Positions 42,449 to 51,365 of a stretch of 64,000 bases of DNA are shown in pieces (the first letter of the stretch is position 1; every line of letters starts with the position of its first letter). Below the pieces are notes generated by a model that did not search any database, was not told the origin of the DNA, and worked only from the letters and a program-made list of their open reading frames with translations. Origin of the DNA: RHKX01 sp963743875 (GTDB lineage: Bacteria > Actinomycetota > Thermoleophilia > Solirubrobacterales > 70-9); the NCBI GenBank assembly GCA_963743875.1, contig CAVURM010000005.1, positions 434,001-498,000 on the forward strand. The letters run 5' to 3'. A program made the position numbers and the translations under genes.

Positions 42449-43128
42449 CCGCTGGCCCGGGCCTGATCCCGGCGGCCCGCCGGCTGCCGTTCGAGGTCGG
42501 CCCGATCGGTCGCGGCGAGATGCGTGCCGCGGCCCGCGTGCTCGGGGCCGCCTTCCTCGACGATCCGATCTCGACCGCGATCGGCCCGCGCCACCGCGGC
42601 CACCGCCGGATCACCGGTCCGGTGTCGTTCATGGGCATCCTCGTCGCCTCCCAGCGTCACCGAGGCCGGGTCCGGGTGGCCCGCCACCGCGAGACCGGTC
42701 GGGTCGCCGGCGTCAGCATCGCCTTCGAGCCGGGCGCCTGGCCGATTCCCGAGGGTGCCGTCGCCTACGAGATCGGCTGGCTGCTCATGGCCGGACCACG
42801 GCCGCTCCGACGTGCCGTCGACTTCGATCGCAAAGTCCGCGCAGCCCACGTCGGCCACCCCCACGTGTACCTGTGGTTTCTGGCCGTGGACCCTGCCGTT
42901 CAGGGACGCGGCATCGGCAAGGCGCTGCTCGCGGACGTCCACTCCGAAGCAGCAGGCGCCGACGTCCCGACCTACCTGGAGACGGGAACGATGGCCAACG
43001 TCACCTACTACGCCTCCGTCGGCTACGAGATTCTCGGTGAGATCAACCTCTCGACCGGCGAGCCGATGTGGCTGATGGAGCGGGTAGATCGGGGTGGAGT
43101 CCCGAAGCAGCCGGCGATTGGCACGTAG
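42445..43128 (+). CDS. GNAT family N-acetyltransferase
   Basis: 227 residues from TTG 42445, which overlaps the hemolysin III gene stop (TTGA). MRAAARVLGAAFLDDPISTAI starts the fold; VYLWFLAVDPAVQGRGIGKALLADV contains the acetyl-CoA-binding Q/R-G-x-G-x-G/A motif; PTYLETGTMANVTYYASVGYEILGEI is the C-terminal strand-helix. It transfers acetyl from acetyl-CoA to an amine; substrate unknown. Confidence 0.9.
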   Translation: MTAGPGLIPAARRLPFEVGPIGRGEMRAAARVLGAAFLDDPISTAIGPRHRGHRRITGPVSFMGILVASQRHRGRVRVARHRETGRVAGVSIAFEPGAWPIPEGAVAYEIGWLLMAGPRPLRRAVDFDRKVRAAHVGHPHVYLWFLAVDPAVQGRGIGKALLADVHSEAAGADVPTYLETGTMANVTYYASVGYEILGEINLSTGEPMWLMERVDRGGVPKQPAIGT

Positions 43129-43200
43129 CGGCGCTGAGAGCGCCGCAAGCTGCCAAACGCGGGTTGATTCCAAGCGTGGAGCACTACTAGGATCGGTTGG

Positions 43201-43425
43201 ATGAGACCCGCTTCGAGGTTGTTGGTCATCCCGTTCCTCGCGCTTCTGGTTGCCGCGCCCGCCTCGGCCTCGCCGGCCACCAGGAGCGCCGACCGCCAGC
43301 TCGATCGGGCGCTCCAGAAGGTCGTCGATCAGGACGGGGGACCGCCGGGTGTGATCGCGGTCGTCCAGCGCGGACGGCACCGCGAGTTCCACACCGCGGG
43401 CTTTCAAAGTCCTCCGCCGGGCTGA
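43201..43425 (+). pseudogene. Truncated serine hydrolase (beta-lactamase/D-Ala-D-Ala carboxypeptidase type), N-terminal fragment
   Basis: 74 codons: a clear signal peptide (LLVIPFLALLVAAPASASPA) then LDRALQKVVDQDGGPPGVIAVVQRGRHREFHTAGF, the first strand and helix of class C beta-lactamase-like serine hydrolases (normally 350-450 residues). The SxxK and YxN motifs are absent because the frame ends soon after and the AbiEi/DUF559 gene's 3' end begins at 43456. No continuation is visible in other frames, so this is a true 3' truncation, not a simple frameshift. Confidence 0.65.
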
Positions 43426-43455
43426 CGCCAAGGCCGTCTGCGCCGCGCTAGCGCG

Positions 43456-44367
43456 CTAGGCGCCAAGTTGCCGGCGTAGTTCGGCCGCAACCGCCGCGGG
43501 ATCGTCGTGCACCTCCGCCCAGGTGAAGCGGATTACCCGGAAACCCCGGCTCTCGAGTTCCGCCTGCCGGCTGAGGTCGGAGGCAATCTGCGCCGCCGTG
43601 TGATGGGCGGCCCTCCCGTCCAACTCGACGATCAGCCTCGCGTCCCGCCAGAGCATGTCCGGCCGGAAGCGGCCGACCCGGGCGTTCGGCTCCGGAAGCG
43701 GAAGTCCGTAGCTCTCGCAGAGCAGGACGAACTCGCGCTCGAAGCCGTTGGCGCAGCGAGCGAGCTGCGGCAAGTGGGCAGCCATCGCAGCTCGCACGGC
43801 AGTGGTGCCGGCCCGGCCGGGCCCGAGATCGGCGTGCAACGCGGTGAGGTCGAGTGCGGCATCGAACTCGGCCCGCGCCAAGACGAGCCGCAGCGCGTTT
43901 CGGCTGAGCGCGGGCGCAGCGGCAAGCAGTGCGTCGGGCAGGGAGGCCACCGGTAGACGGCGATGCCAGGTCCGCTCCACCCGAGCGGGGTGGCGGATGC
44001 GGATGCCCGGCCTGCACCTCGAACGACCCGGCGCATCGATGTCGATGGGGTTCGGTCGACGGTTCAGCAGGCCCAGCCACCAGAGCCCGGTCAAGCCTCC
44101 GAGCGCGGAGCCGGGACCGGCGTAGAGCAGCGCGGCGGCGAGCTCACCCTCCCCGCCGAGCTCCTCTCGACCCCACGCGTAGACGCCGGGCAAGCTGGGA
44201 TGCAGGCGACCGGAGCGAACCCAACTCCGGATTCTCGCCGCCGAGAATCCGGTGGCCAACAGCTGGCGTCGCGCGATCGCCCAGAACTGGCGGCTGGCCA
44301 ACTCAACCGCCCGCTTCGCCGCCAATTGCTGACCACTGAGGTCATCGAATGGCAGTGACGGTCCCAT
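43456..44367 (-). CDS. AbiEi-type winged-helix / DUF559 nuclease-like protein, second copy
   Basis: About 303 residues from ATG 44367 (a TTG at 44409 is also possible). N-terminal AbiEi-like part: FWAIARRQLLATGFSAARIRSWVRSGRLHPSLPGVYAWG. The central domain has ALGGLTGLWWLGL, IRIRHPARVERTWHRRLPVASLPDALLA. The C-terminal DUF559 domain has FRPDMLWRDARLIVELDGRAAHHTAAQIASD and RGFRVIRFTWAEV. Same architecture as the protein at 10363-11337 but quite diverged. It abuts the serine-hydrolase fragment, which hints that its arrival cut that gene. Confidence 0.85.
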   Translation of the reverse strand: MGPSLPFDDLSGQQLAAKRAVELASRQFWAIARRQLLATGFSAARIRSWVRSGRLHPSLPGVYAWGREELGGEGELAAALLYAGPGSALGGLTGLWWLGLLNRRPNPIDIDAPGRSRCRPGIRIRHPARVERTWHRRLPVASLPDALLAAAPALSRNALRLVLARAEFDAALDLTALHADLGPGRAGTTAVRAAMAAHLPQLARCANGFEREFVLLCESYGLPLPEPNARVGRFRPDMLWRDARLIVELDGRAAHHTAAQIASDLSRQAELESRGFRVIRFTWAEVHDDPAAVAAELRRQLGA

Positions 44368-44440
44368 CCCGGAGAGGCTGGGCCAAGGAGGGTCACGGAG
44401 CAAGACCAACCCGTGCCGATTCTGTGCCGGAAGCGTGTCG

Positions 44441-45202
44441 TTAGGCGACGGGGTCGGCGGTCGCCACCCGAGCGCCGTGGCGCTCCTGGGCGGCGGCGAT
44501 GATCGCGTCGAGCTCGTCGCGGCGACCGCCGCGAAGCAGCTCGATCGGGTCGGGATCGCCGTTGACGATCTCCTCGAAGAATGCCTTGCGGTCCTGGTAG
44601 GTGGGGAGCGTGCCCTTCGCCCAGCCGCGGACGTCGTTGAGGATCCCGGCGAGGTCGGCGTAGGACTCGCCGAACATCTCCGAGATCTCGCGCTTCATCC
44701 GCTTCGCCAGCGCGGGGGAGGCCCCGGCCGTCGAGATCGCGATCGCCAGCGGCCCGGTGCGGACGATCGCGGGCAGGATGAAGTTGCAGAGCGAGGGGAC
44801 GTCGACGACGTTGACGAGCATCGCCCGCTCCTCGGCGACTTCGTAAACGGCGATGTTGACGTCGGTGTCGTCGGTCGCCGCGATCACCATGAACTTGCCC
44901 TCCAGGTCGGCGGGCTCGAACTCCCGCCGGATCCACTCGATCGAGCCCTCGGCCGCGAGTGCCTCGACGGCGTCGCATGCATCCGGAGCGACCAGGACGA
45001 CATCGCCGTCGCAGGCCAGCAGGCCCTCGATCTTCTCGAGTCCGACATCGCCGCCGCCGACGACCAGGCACTTGCGGCCGGTCAGCCTCAGGCAGGCGAT
45101 GTAGAACGGCGTCTCGAGCATCCCGCGCACGCACGACTGATCGCAGATCCCTCTCCGGAACTGGCAGACGCATTCCTTGCCGGGGTAGCTCTGGGCGGGC
45201 AT
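44441..45202 (-). CDS. Precorrin-2 dehydrogenase/siroheme synthase N-domain protein with Cys-rich leader
   Basis: 253 residues. [43 protein letters not shown] is the NAD-binding domain of CysG-N/Met8p proteins; [70 protein letters not shown] is its conserved middle. It oxidises precorrin-2 to sirohydrochlorin and may insert iron. The methyltransferase half is absent. From ATG 45202 the first 27 residues include C-x-C-x6-C-x3-C (CVC...C...C), which could hold a metal; an ATG at residue 28 would omit it. Neither start has a strong ribosome-binding site. Confidence 0.88.
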
Positions 45203-45352
45203 CGGACTAGAGCGTAGGGGAGGGGGCGCGCGGGCTGCCGGGAGAGGGGTCCGATCGGGTGGATGCGCCGATCCGGTATGGGGCGGTTGCTACAGTCGCC
45301 GCCGCCTACCCCAGCTTGAATCCGGGGCCCGGACGAATCAAAGGAAACGGCA

Positions 45353-47659
45353 ATGCGCCTGATCGTCACCGAGAAGAACAACAGCGCCAAGAAGATCGCC
45401 GAGATCCTCGGCAAGGGCGAGGCGAAGGCTGACGCCTCCTACAAGGTGCCCTTCTATACGTGGGGTGAGGGCAAGGACGCGCAGATGACCGTCGGCCTCA
45501 AGGGTCACGTCCTCAACCCGGCGTTCCCCGAGGGCTACTCGAACTGGCAGAAGATCGATCCGAAGACCCTGATCGACGCCGAGCTGGTCACCGAGGCGAC
45601 CGACAAGAACGTCGTCAAAGCGGTTCGCAAGCTCGCCAAGGATGCCGACACGGTGGTGATCGCAACCGACTTCGACCGCGAGGGCGAGCTGATCGGACTC
45701 GAGGCGCTGCGCGAGATCCTCGACGTCAACCCCGGCGTCGAGGGCACCGTCAAGCGGGCCCGCTACTCCGCCCTGACCAAGGACGAGATCGAGCGCGCCT
45801 TCGACGACCTCGACGTCCTCTCCTACGACCTTGCTCACGCCGCGCAGACCCGTGGCGAGATCGACCTGATCTGGGGTGCGACCCTGACCCGGGCGGTCTC
45901 CCTGGCGACCCGTCGCTTTGGCTCCAACTTCCTCTCCGTCGGTCGCGTGCAGAGTCCGACCCTCGGTCTGATCGTCGAGCGGGAGCTCGAGCGCCGAGCT
46001 CACGTCGCCGTCCCGTTCTGGGAGGTGTTCGCCAAGTTCACCCACGCCGACGGATCCTTCGAGGCGCATCACAAGACCGACAAGTTCTGGGAGAAGCCCG
46101 AGGCCGAGGCCGCCCTCGCCTCGACCGATTCGCCCGGAATCGTTACCGAACTGAGCAAACGCAGGAACACGCGCAAGCCGCCGACTCCCTACAACACGAC
46201 CGGCTTCGCGACCGACGCCTCGAGCCGCCTCGGCATCCCGCCCTCGCGGGCGATGCGGATCGCCGAGGACCTCTACATGGACGGGTTCATCTCCTACCCG
46301 CGAACCGACAACACGGTCTACCCACCGTCGCTGCCACTGCGCGAGCTCGTCACCTCGCTGGTCAAGATCCCCGAGTTCTCGGCCTCGAAGGGCCTGCTCG
46401 ACGGCGAGCTGACCGCGACCCGCGGCAAGAAGGAGACGACCGACCACCCGCCGATATACCCGACCCAGGCCGTCTACCCGAACGCCCTCGACGGAATCCA
46501 CCGGCGCGTCTACGAGCTGATCGTGCGGCGCTTCCTCGCCACCTTCAGCCCGCCGATGATCACCGAGTCGGCCCGTGCCGACATCCAGGCCGGCACCGAG
46601 ACCTACTTCGTCCGCGGATCGATCGTCGTCGATCCCGGCTATGCCGCGATCTACACCTATGCCCGCAGCGCCGACAACGAGCTGCCGGCGCTCGAGGAGG
46701 GCCAGAAACTCGACCTCGACGGCGCACCGTGGATGGTCGACAAGGAGACCCAGCCACCTTCGCGGATCAGCCAGGGCAAGCTGCTGGAGCTGATGGAGGA
46801 GCTCGGTCTCGGGACGAAGGCCACACGCCCCGACATCATCCAGAAGCTCTACGACCGCGGCTACGTCTACAACAACCCGCCGGAGCCGTCGGAGACCGGG
46901 ATCGCCATGTTCAGGGCATTCCGCGAGCACGTCGAACGGATGGCGACCCCGGAGATGACGGCCGAGCTTGAGCGCGACATGGACGAGATCGCCGCCGGCA
47001 AGATCAAGCGCGACGATGTCCTACAGATCAGCCGCGAGATGCTCCACGGCACCTACGACGATCTGTTCTCCAAGCGCGAGGACCTCGCGAAGGTGATCTG
47101 GGCCGGCATGGACGAGGACAAGTTCATCGGCCCCTGCAAGGTCTGCGAGACCGCCGGCCGCAAGCACGAGGACGGCTCGCCGAACCGGCTGCGGATCATC
47201 GAGATGAAGGGCGGCAAGCGCTTCGTCGGCTGTGAGGGCTACAACCGCGAGGACCCTGAAGATCCCGATTCCTGCACCTTCTCCCGGCCGTTGCCGGGCC
47301 GTGGTTACGAGCTCTGGCGGCTCGAGGAGCGATGCTCGATCTGCGACGAGACGCCGCGGCTCAAGGTCAAGGGTTTCCGCGGTCGGCCATGGAACCTCTG
47401 CCTGAACGACGACTGCCCGTCGATGGTGGAGATGCGCGAGAAGCGTGCCGAGCGCCAGAAGGCCAAGGAGGAGGCCGCCGAGCGCAAGAAGCAGGCCGAG
47501 GCCGCCGGCACCACCTCCGAGACGAACGGGAAACCGAAGAAGGGCAAGGGCGGCGCCCGCAAGAAGGCGCCGACGACCACCACCCGGACCAAACGGGCCG
47601 GCGCCCGATCGTCGACAGGCAGCGCGGCCAAGTCCCGGTCCCGCAGCGGCTCCTCCTGA
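45353..47659 (+). CDS. topA: Type IA DNA topoisomerase, archaeal-type TopA
   Basis: 768 residues. TOPRIM: MRLIVTEKNNSAKKIAEIL and VVIATDFDREGELIG; catalytic Tyr about residue 315 in FISYPRTDN; SVGRVQSPTLGLIVERE; and HPPIYPT. N-terminus and the LKGHVLNPAFPEGYSNWQKIDPKTLIDAELV segment resemble archaeal TopA more than bacterial TopA (usually LVIVESPAKAKTI). Two C-terminal zinc-finger-like Cys sets (CKVCET...C...C and CSICDE...CLNDDC) precede a Lys/Ala/Ser-rich tail that should bind DNA. It relaxes negative supercoils. It heads the topA-tmk-holB cluster. Confidence 0.93.
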   Translation: MRLIVTEKNNSAKKIAEILGKGEAKADASYKVPFYTWGEGKDAQMTVGLKGHVLNPAFPEGYSNWQKIDPKTLIDAELVTEATDKNVVKAVRKLAKDADTVVIATDFDREGELIGLEALREILDVNPGVEGTVKRARYSALTKDEIERAFDDLDVLSYDLAHAAQTRGEIDLIWGATLTRAVSLATRRFGSNFLSVGRVQSPTLGLIVERELERRAHVAVPFWEVFAKFTHADGSFEAHHKTDKFWEKPEAEAALASTDSPGIVTELSKRRNTRKPPTPYNTTGFATDASSRLGIPPSRAMRIAEDLYMDGFISYPRTDNTVYPPSLPLRELVTSLVKIPEFSASKGLLDGELTATRGKKETTDHPPIYPTQAVYPNALDGIHRRVYELIVRRFLATFSPPMITESARADIQAGTETYFVRGSIVVDPGYAAIYTYARSADNELPALEEGQKLDLDGAPWMVDKETQPPSRISQGKLLELMEELGLGTKATRPDIIQKLYDRGYVYNNPPEPSETGIAMFRAFREHVERMATPEMTAELERDMDEIAAGKIKRDDVLQISREMLHGTYDDLFSKREDLAKVIWAGMDEDKFIGPCKVCETAGRKHEDGSPNRLRIIEMKGGKRFVGCEGYNREDPEDPDSCTFSRPLPGRGYELWRLEERCSICDETPRLKVKGFRGRPWNLCLNDDCPSMVEMREKRAERQKAKEEAAERKKQAEAAGTTSETNGKPKKGKGGARKKAPTTTTRTKRAGARSSTGSAAKSRSRSGSS

Positions 47660-47689
47660 TCCGGCGTCCCTGACCCGCCCGCCCGACCC

Positions 47690-48310
47690 GTGTTCGTCAC
47701 CCTCGAAGGAGTCGACGGCGCCGGCAAGAGCACGCAGGCCCGCCTGCTTGCGGAGGCGCTGGGTTCCGACACGGTGCTGCTCCGCGAGCCCGGCGGCACT
47801 CCGGCCGGAGAGCGGCTCCGCGACCTGCTCAAGGACGCCTCGGTCGAGCTCACCCCGCGGGCCGAGCTGATGCTGTTCTGCGCGGCTCGCGCCGAGCTGG
47901 TCGAGCGCGTCATCAGGCCGGCGATCGACGCGGGTCGCGATGTCGTCTGCGATCGCTTCGTCGACTCGACGGTCGCCTATCAGGGCGGCGCGCGGGGCCT
48001 GGACGAGGGTCTCGTCGAAACGCTCAACGCGGCGGCGGTCCGCGGTTGCATGCCCGATCGCACGATCCTGTTGCGCGCCGACGCCGGCCTCGCGGTCGAG
48101 CGGGCGCAGGGACGTTGCGAATCCCCCATCTCCGATCGTTTCGAGTCCGAGGGCGTCTCCTTCCAGGAGCGGATCGCCGCCGCCTTCGATCGAATCGCCA
48201 CCGCCGAGCCTGGGCGGATCGTCGCCGTCGACGCCGGCGGCAGCGTCGCCGAGGTCCACGCGCGGGTGCTCTCGGCGCTGGGCCTCCAGGGGCGGGCGGT
48301 GAACTCGTGA
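47690..48310 (+). CDS. tmk: Thymidylate kinase
   Basis: 206 residues from GTG 47690. P-loop FVTLEGVDGAGKSTQARLLAEAL, LREPGGTPAGERLRDLL, CDRFVDSTVAYQGGARGLD with the DR-Y motif, and the lid-like ESPISDRFESEG. It phosphorylates dTMP to dTDP. 30 bases after topA; the stop overlaps the holB start as GTGA, so the two are coupled. Confidence 0.96.
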   Translation: MFVTLEGVDGAGKSTQARLLAEALGSDTVLLREPGGTPAGERLRDLLKDASVELTPRAELMLFCAARAELVERVIRPAIDAGRDVVCDRFVDSTVAYQGGARGLDEGLVETLNAAAVRGCMPDRTILLRADAGLAVERAQGRCESPISDRFESEGVSFQERIAAAFDRIATAEPGRIVAVDAGGSVAEVHARVLSALGLQGRAVNS

Positions 48311-49476
48311 GCGTTGAACTCCCGAGTGGTGAGCTCTCCGATTCCCTGACCGCGGCCACCGCCGAGCAGCCCGCCGCTCGCGCCGCGATCTCCGCCGCGC
48401 TCCGCCGCGGCCCCTCGCACGCCTATGCGTTCGTCGGACCGACCGGCAGCGGCAAGTCCGCCACCGCCCGCGCCTTCGCGGCCGAGCTGCTCGCGACCGG
48501 TGCCGACGATCCCGCCGACGCCCGTCGCCGTGGGCTGATCGATCCATCGCCGCATCCGGATCTGACCTGGTTGCGCCCCCCCGGCAATCAGCATCTGGTC
48601 GAGGACGTACGGCGCGAGATCATCGCCGCGGTCTCCTACCGGCCGTTCGAGGGCCAGGCTCGCGTCTTCGTGGTCGAGGCCGCCGACGCGATGGCGGAGG
48701 AGAGCCAGAACGCACTGCTGAAGACGCTCGAGGAGCCGCCGGGCTACGCCCACCTGATCCTGATCACCGCCGAGCCTGCGGCTCTGCTCGAGACGGTGCG
48801 CAGCCGCTGCTCGACGGTCACCTTCGCGCCGCTCCCACCCGCGTCGCTGCAACGCCGGCTCGCGGCCGAGCTCCCGGGCCATTCCGCCGCCGAGCTCGAG
48901 GCGCTGACACGGCTGGCCGGCGGCGACCTCGGACGAGCCCGGCTGCTCGGCTCGCCCACCGGACAGCGCCTGCGGGCCCACTCCGAGGGCTCGGCGCGGG
49001 CGGCGGTCTCAGGCGAACTTCTCAGTCGGCCCTGGGCCGACCTGATCAAGCTCGCCGCCGAGAGCGGCAAGCAGCGCGCCGCCGCCGTGATCGACGCCGC
49101 CTCCGAGCGAGCCGCCGAGTTCGGCAAGGGGCGGGACGCCACCAGGATCAGGCGCGACGGCGAGGACGCCGCCAAGCGCGCCGACCGTCGCGCCCGGACG
49201 GAGGCGATCGACCTCAGCCTGGGCCTCGTTGCGAATTGGTTCGCCGACCTCGCCGCGGTGGCCGAGGGTGCGCCCGAGGTCGTCAAGAACTCCGACCGGG
49301 GCGACCAGCTCGCGGCCGACTCTCGCGGGATCGATCCACTCGGAGCGCGGCGCTCGGCGGAGCTCGCGATGGAGACCCGCCGACGCCTGCGGGTCAACGT
49401 GAACGAGGACCTCGCCCTGGACGCCCTCTTCCACCGGGCGTCGGGGCTGCTTCGCAATACCGACCAAGTGGTCTAG
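48307..49476 (+). CDS. holB: DNA polymerase III delta-prime subunit
   Basis: 389 residues. AAA+ clamp-loader subunit: HAYAFVGPTGSGKSATARAFAAELL (Walker A), VFVVEAADAMAEESQNALLKTLEEPPGYAHLILITAEP (Walker B and SRC region) and LLETVRSRCSTVTFAPLP. The zinc-module cysteines seen in many delta-prime/tau proteins are absent between the Walker boxes. The C-terminal half is all-helical, as needed for clamp-loader assembly. It helps load the beta clamp during replication. Confidence 0.92.
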   Translation: MSVELPSGELSDSLTAATAEQPAARAAISAALRRGPSHAYAFVGPTGSGKSATARAFAAELLATGADDPADARRRGLIDPSPHPDLTWLRPPGNQHLVEDVRREIIAAVSYRPFEGQARVFVVEAADAMAEESQNALLKTLEEPPGYAHLILITAEPAALLETVRSRCSTVTFAPLPPASLQRRLAAELPGHSAAELEALTRLAGGDLGRARLLGSPTGQRLRAHSEGSARAAVSGELLSRPWADLIKLAAESGKQRAAAVIDAASERAAEFGKGRDATRIRRDGEDAAKRADRRARTEAIDLSLGLVANWFADLAAVAEGAPEVVKNSDRGDQLAADSRGIDPLGARRSAELAMETRRRLRVNVNEDLALDALFHRASGLLRNTDQVV

Positions 49477-49486
49477 AAAGGGGTAG

Positions 49487-51316
49487 ATGGCCGCACCCGC
49501 GCCACCCCCGACGAGCCCGGTACCACCTGAGCTGCCGGTGACCGCCGATCGTCCGGCGATTCAGCCGGTTCGGAAGCGACGCCCGTTCGGGGTCCGCCTC
49601 TGGCTCGGGCTGATGTTCTCGGCGATCGGCATCCTGACCGGCGCCACCGTCTACATCGTCGTCTCCGGCTCCAGCGAGAGCGCCGCCGAGAGTCGCACCT
49701 CCGACCTCGCCGTTGGACGCACGCTGCGGTTGCGCGAAAGCGTCGAGAACGAGCTTCCGAACGGCTTGATGACCAAGCTGAACGCTCCCGTCGACGTGCT
49801 CAAGGAGTCGCGGCCGACCGACGATTTCCGCACCTGGCTCTACAACAATCCCGTCCGTCGCCCGGCCCAGCTGGTCAGCCCGGAAACGGTCGCGGGCCTC
49901 GATATCGACGCGGTCCGTGGCCGCGCCGAGGCGGTCTCCACCGCTCTCGACGGCGACCTCTTCGTCGACTCCGATCAGCCCAACGACCGGACGATGGTCG
50001 CGGTCCAGCTCGTCGGCGAGTCGGGCGTGGAGGGCGTACTGCTCTCGATCTCCGAGCGGCCTGAGGAGGTGCGATCGGCCCTCCAGGCCCTCGCCGGCCA
50101 GCGCCTCACGGCACTCGTGGTGTCCGTTCTCGTGGCAGGATTGATCGGCTTTCTGGTCGCCAGCCTGATCACCTCGCGGGTCAAGCGCCTCGCCGCCGCC
50201 GCGGGCGAGCTTGCCGAGGGGCACCTCGATACGCCGATGTACCCCAGCGGCCGCGACGAGATCGGCGATCTCGGGCGCACGCTCGACTCGATGCGGATCG
50301 CGCTGGCGGAGACCTTCGACGCCCTCTCCTCCGAGCGCGATCGATTGTCGGCGATCTTCACCTCCCTCGACGAAGCGGTGATCGTCGTCGATCCCGACGG
50401 GGACGTCCGTTTCGCCAACCCAGCATCATCGGGCCTGATCGGCTCCGACGGCATGGTCGTCGATGCGCTTCGCCCCTGGATTCGTCGGGCGACCCACAGG
50501 GGGTTCGCGGAGAGCGACCACGTGGCGATCGGCGAGCGGGTCTTCGCGATCGGAGCGCGATACCTGCCCGCTGAGCGCTCGGCGTTGCTGGTCGTCCGCG
50601 ATCGCACCGAGGAGCTGCGGCGGGATCAGGCCGAGCGAGAGTTCGTCTCCAACGCCGCCCACGAGCTTCGCAATCCGATCGCCGGCATGTCCGGCGCGAT
50701 CGAGGTTCTGCGCTCCGGCGCCAAGGACGATCCCGAGGCCCGCGACCACTTCCTCGACCGGCTTGCCACCGACGTCGACCGGGTCAGCCGACTCACCAGG
50801 GCGCTGCTGACGCTGGCGCGGATGGAGGCGATCGGGGAGGGAGAAGCGGACGTCGTCAGCGTCGACATCGCGGCCTCGGAGGCGATCGTGGCGCTCGACC
50901 CGCTCGCGGAGGGCGTCGAACTCGAGACCGAGATCGCTCCCGATCTGGCCGCCAGCGCCGATCCGGTCCTGCTCCGCCAGGTGCTGATCGGCCTGTTGAC
51001 CAACGCGTTCAAGCACACCACCGCTCCCGGCACCGTTACGCTTCGCGCGCATCCCGGGGCCGAGGACAAGGTCGTCATTGAAGTCGAGGACACAGGAACT
51101 GGAATCCGTGCGGACGAGAGGGACCGGGTCTTCGATCGCTTTTATCGCGGTAGCGGCTCACTGGAGCGCGAGGGCTTCGGACTCGGGCTTGCGATCGCCA
51201 AACGGATGGTCGATGTGATGGGCGGCGAGATCAGCGTCTCGTCGGAAGAGGGCCGCGGCAGTATCTTCACGATCAAACTGCGGGCGGCGGCTCCGACCTC
51301 TACCCCAATAGCGTGA
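49487..51316 (+). CDS. Membrane sensor histidine kinase (HAMP-PAS-HisKA-HATPase)
   Basis: 609 residues. A Pro-rich cytosolic lead, one helix (FGVRLWLGLMFSAIGILTGATVYIVV), an extracellular domain of about 130 residues, a second helix (TALVVSVLVAGLIGFLVASLI), HAMP (LAAAAGELAEGHLDTPMYPSGRDEIGDL), a PAS-like domain (IFTSLDEAVIVVDPDGDVRFANPA), H-box FVSNAAHELRNPIAG, N-box LIGLLTNAFKHT and G-boxes DTGTGIRADERDRVFDRF and GFGLGLAIAK. It pairs with the response regulator 50 bases downstream. The signal is unknown; PhoR/WalK-like architecture. Confidence 0.94.
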   Translation: MAAPAPPPTSPVPPELPVTADRPAIQPVRKRRPFGVRLWLGLMFSAIGILTGATVYIVVSGSSESAAESRTSDLAVGRTLRLRESVENELPNGLMTKLNAPVDVLKESRPTDDFRTWLYNNPVRRPAQLVSPETVAGLDIDAVRGRAEAVSTALDGDLFVDSDQPNDRTMVAVQLVGESGVEGVLLSISERPEEVRSALQALAGQRLTALVVSVLVAGLIGFLVASLITSRVKRLAAAAGELAEGHLDTPMYPSGRDEIGDLGRTLDSMRIALAETFDALSSERDRLSAIFTSLDEAVIVVDPDGDVRFANPASSGLIGSDGMVVDALRPWIRRATHRGFAESDHVAIGERVFAIGARYLPAERSALLVVRDRTEELRRDQAEREFVSNAAHELRNPIAGMSGAIEVLRSGAKDDPEARDHFLDRLATDVDRVSRLTRALLTLARMEAIGEGEADVVSVDIAASEAIVALDPLAEGVELETEIAPDLAASADPVLLRQVLIGLLTNAFKHTTAPGTVTLRAHPGAEDKVVIEVEDTGTGIRADERDRVFDRFYRGSGSLEREGFGLGLAIAKRMVDVMGGEISVSSEEGRGSIFTIKLRAAAPTSTPIA

Positions 51317-51365
51317 GCAGTGAGATCCAGCCTGATCCAGCCCCAACGAACTTGTTATGGAGTGA

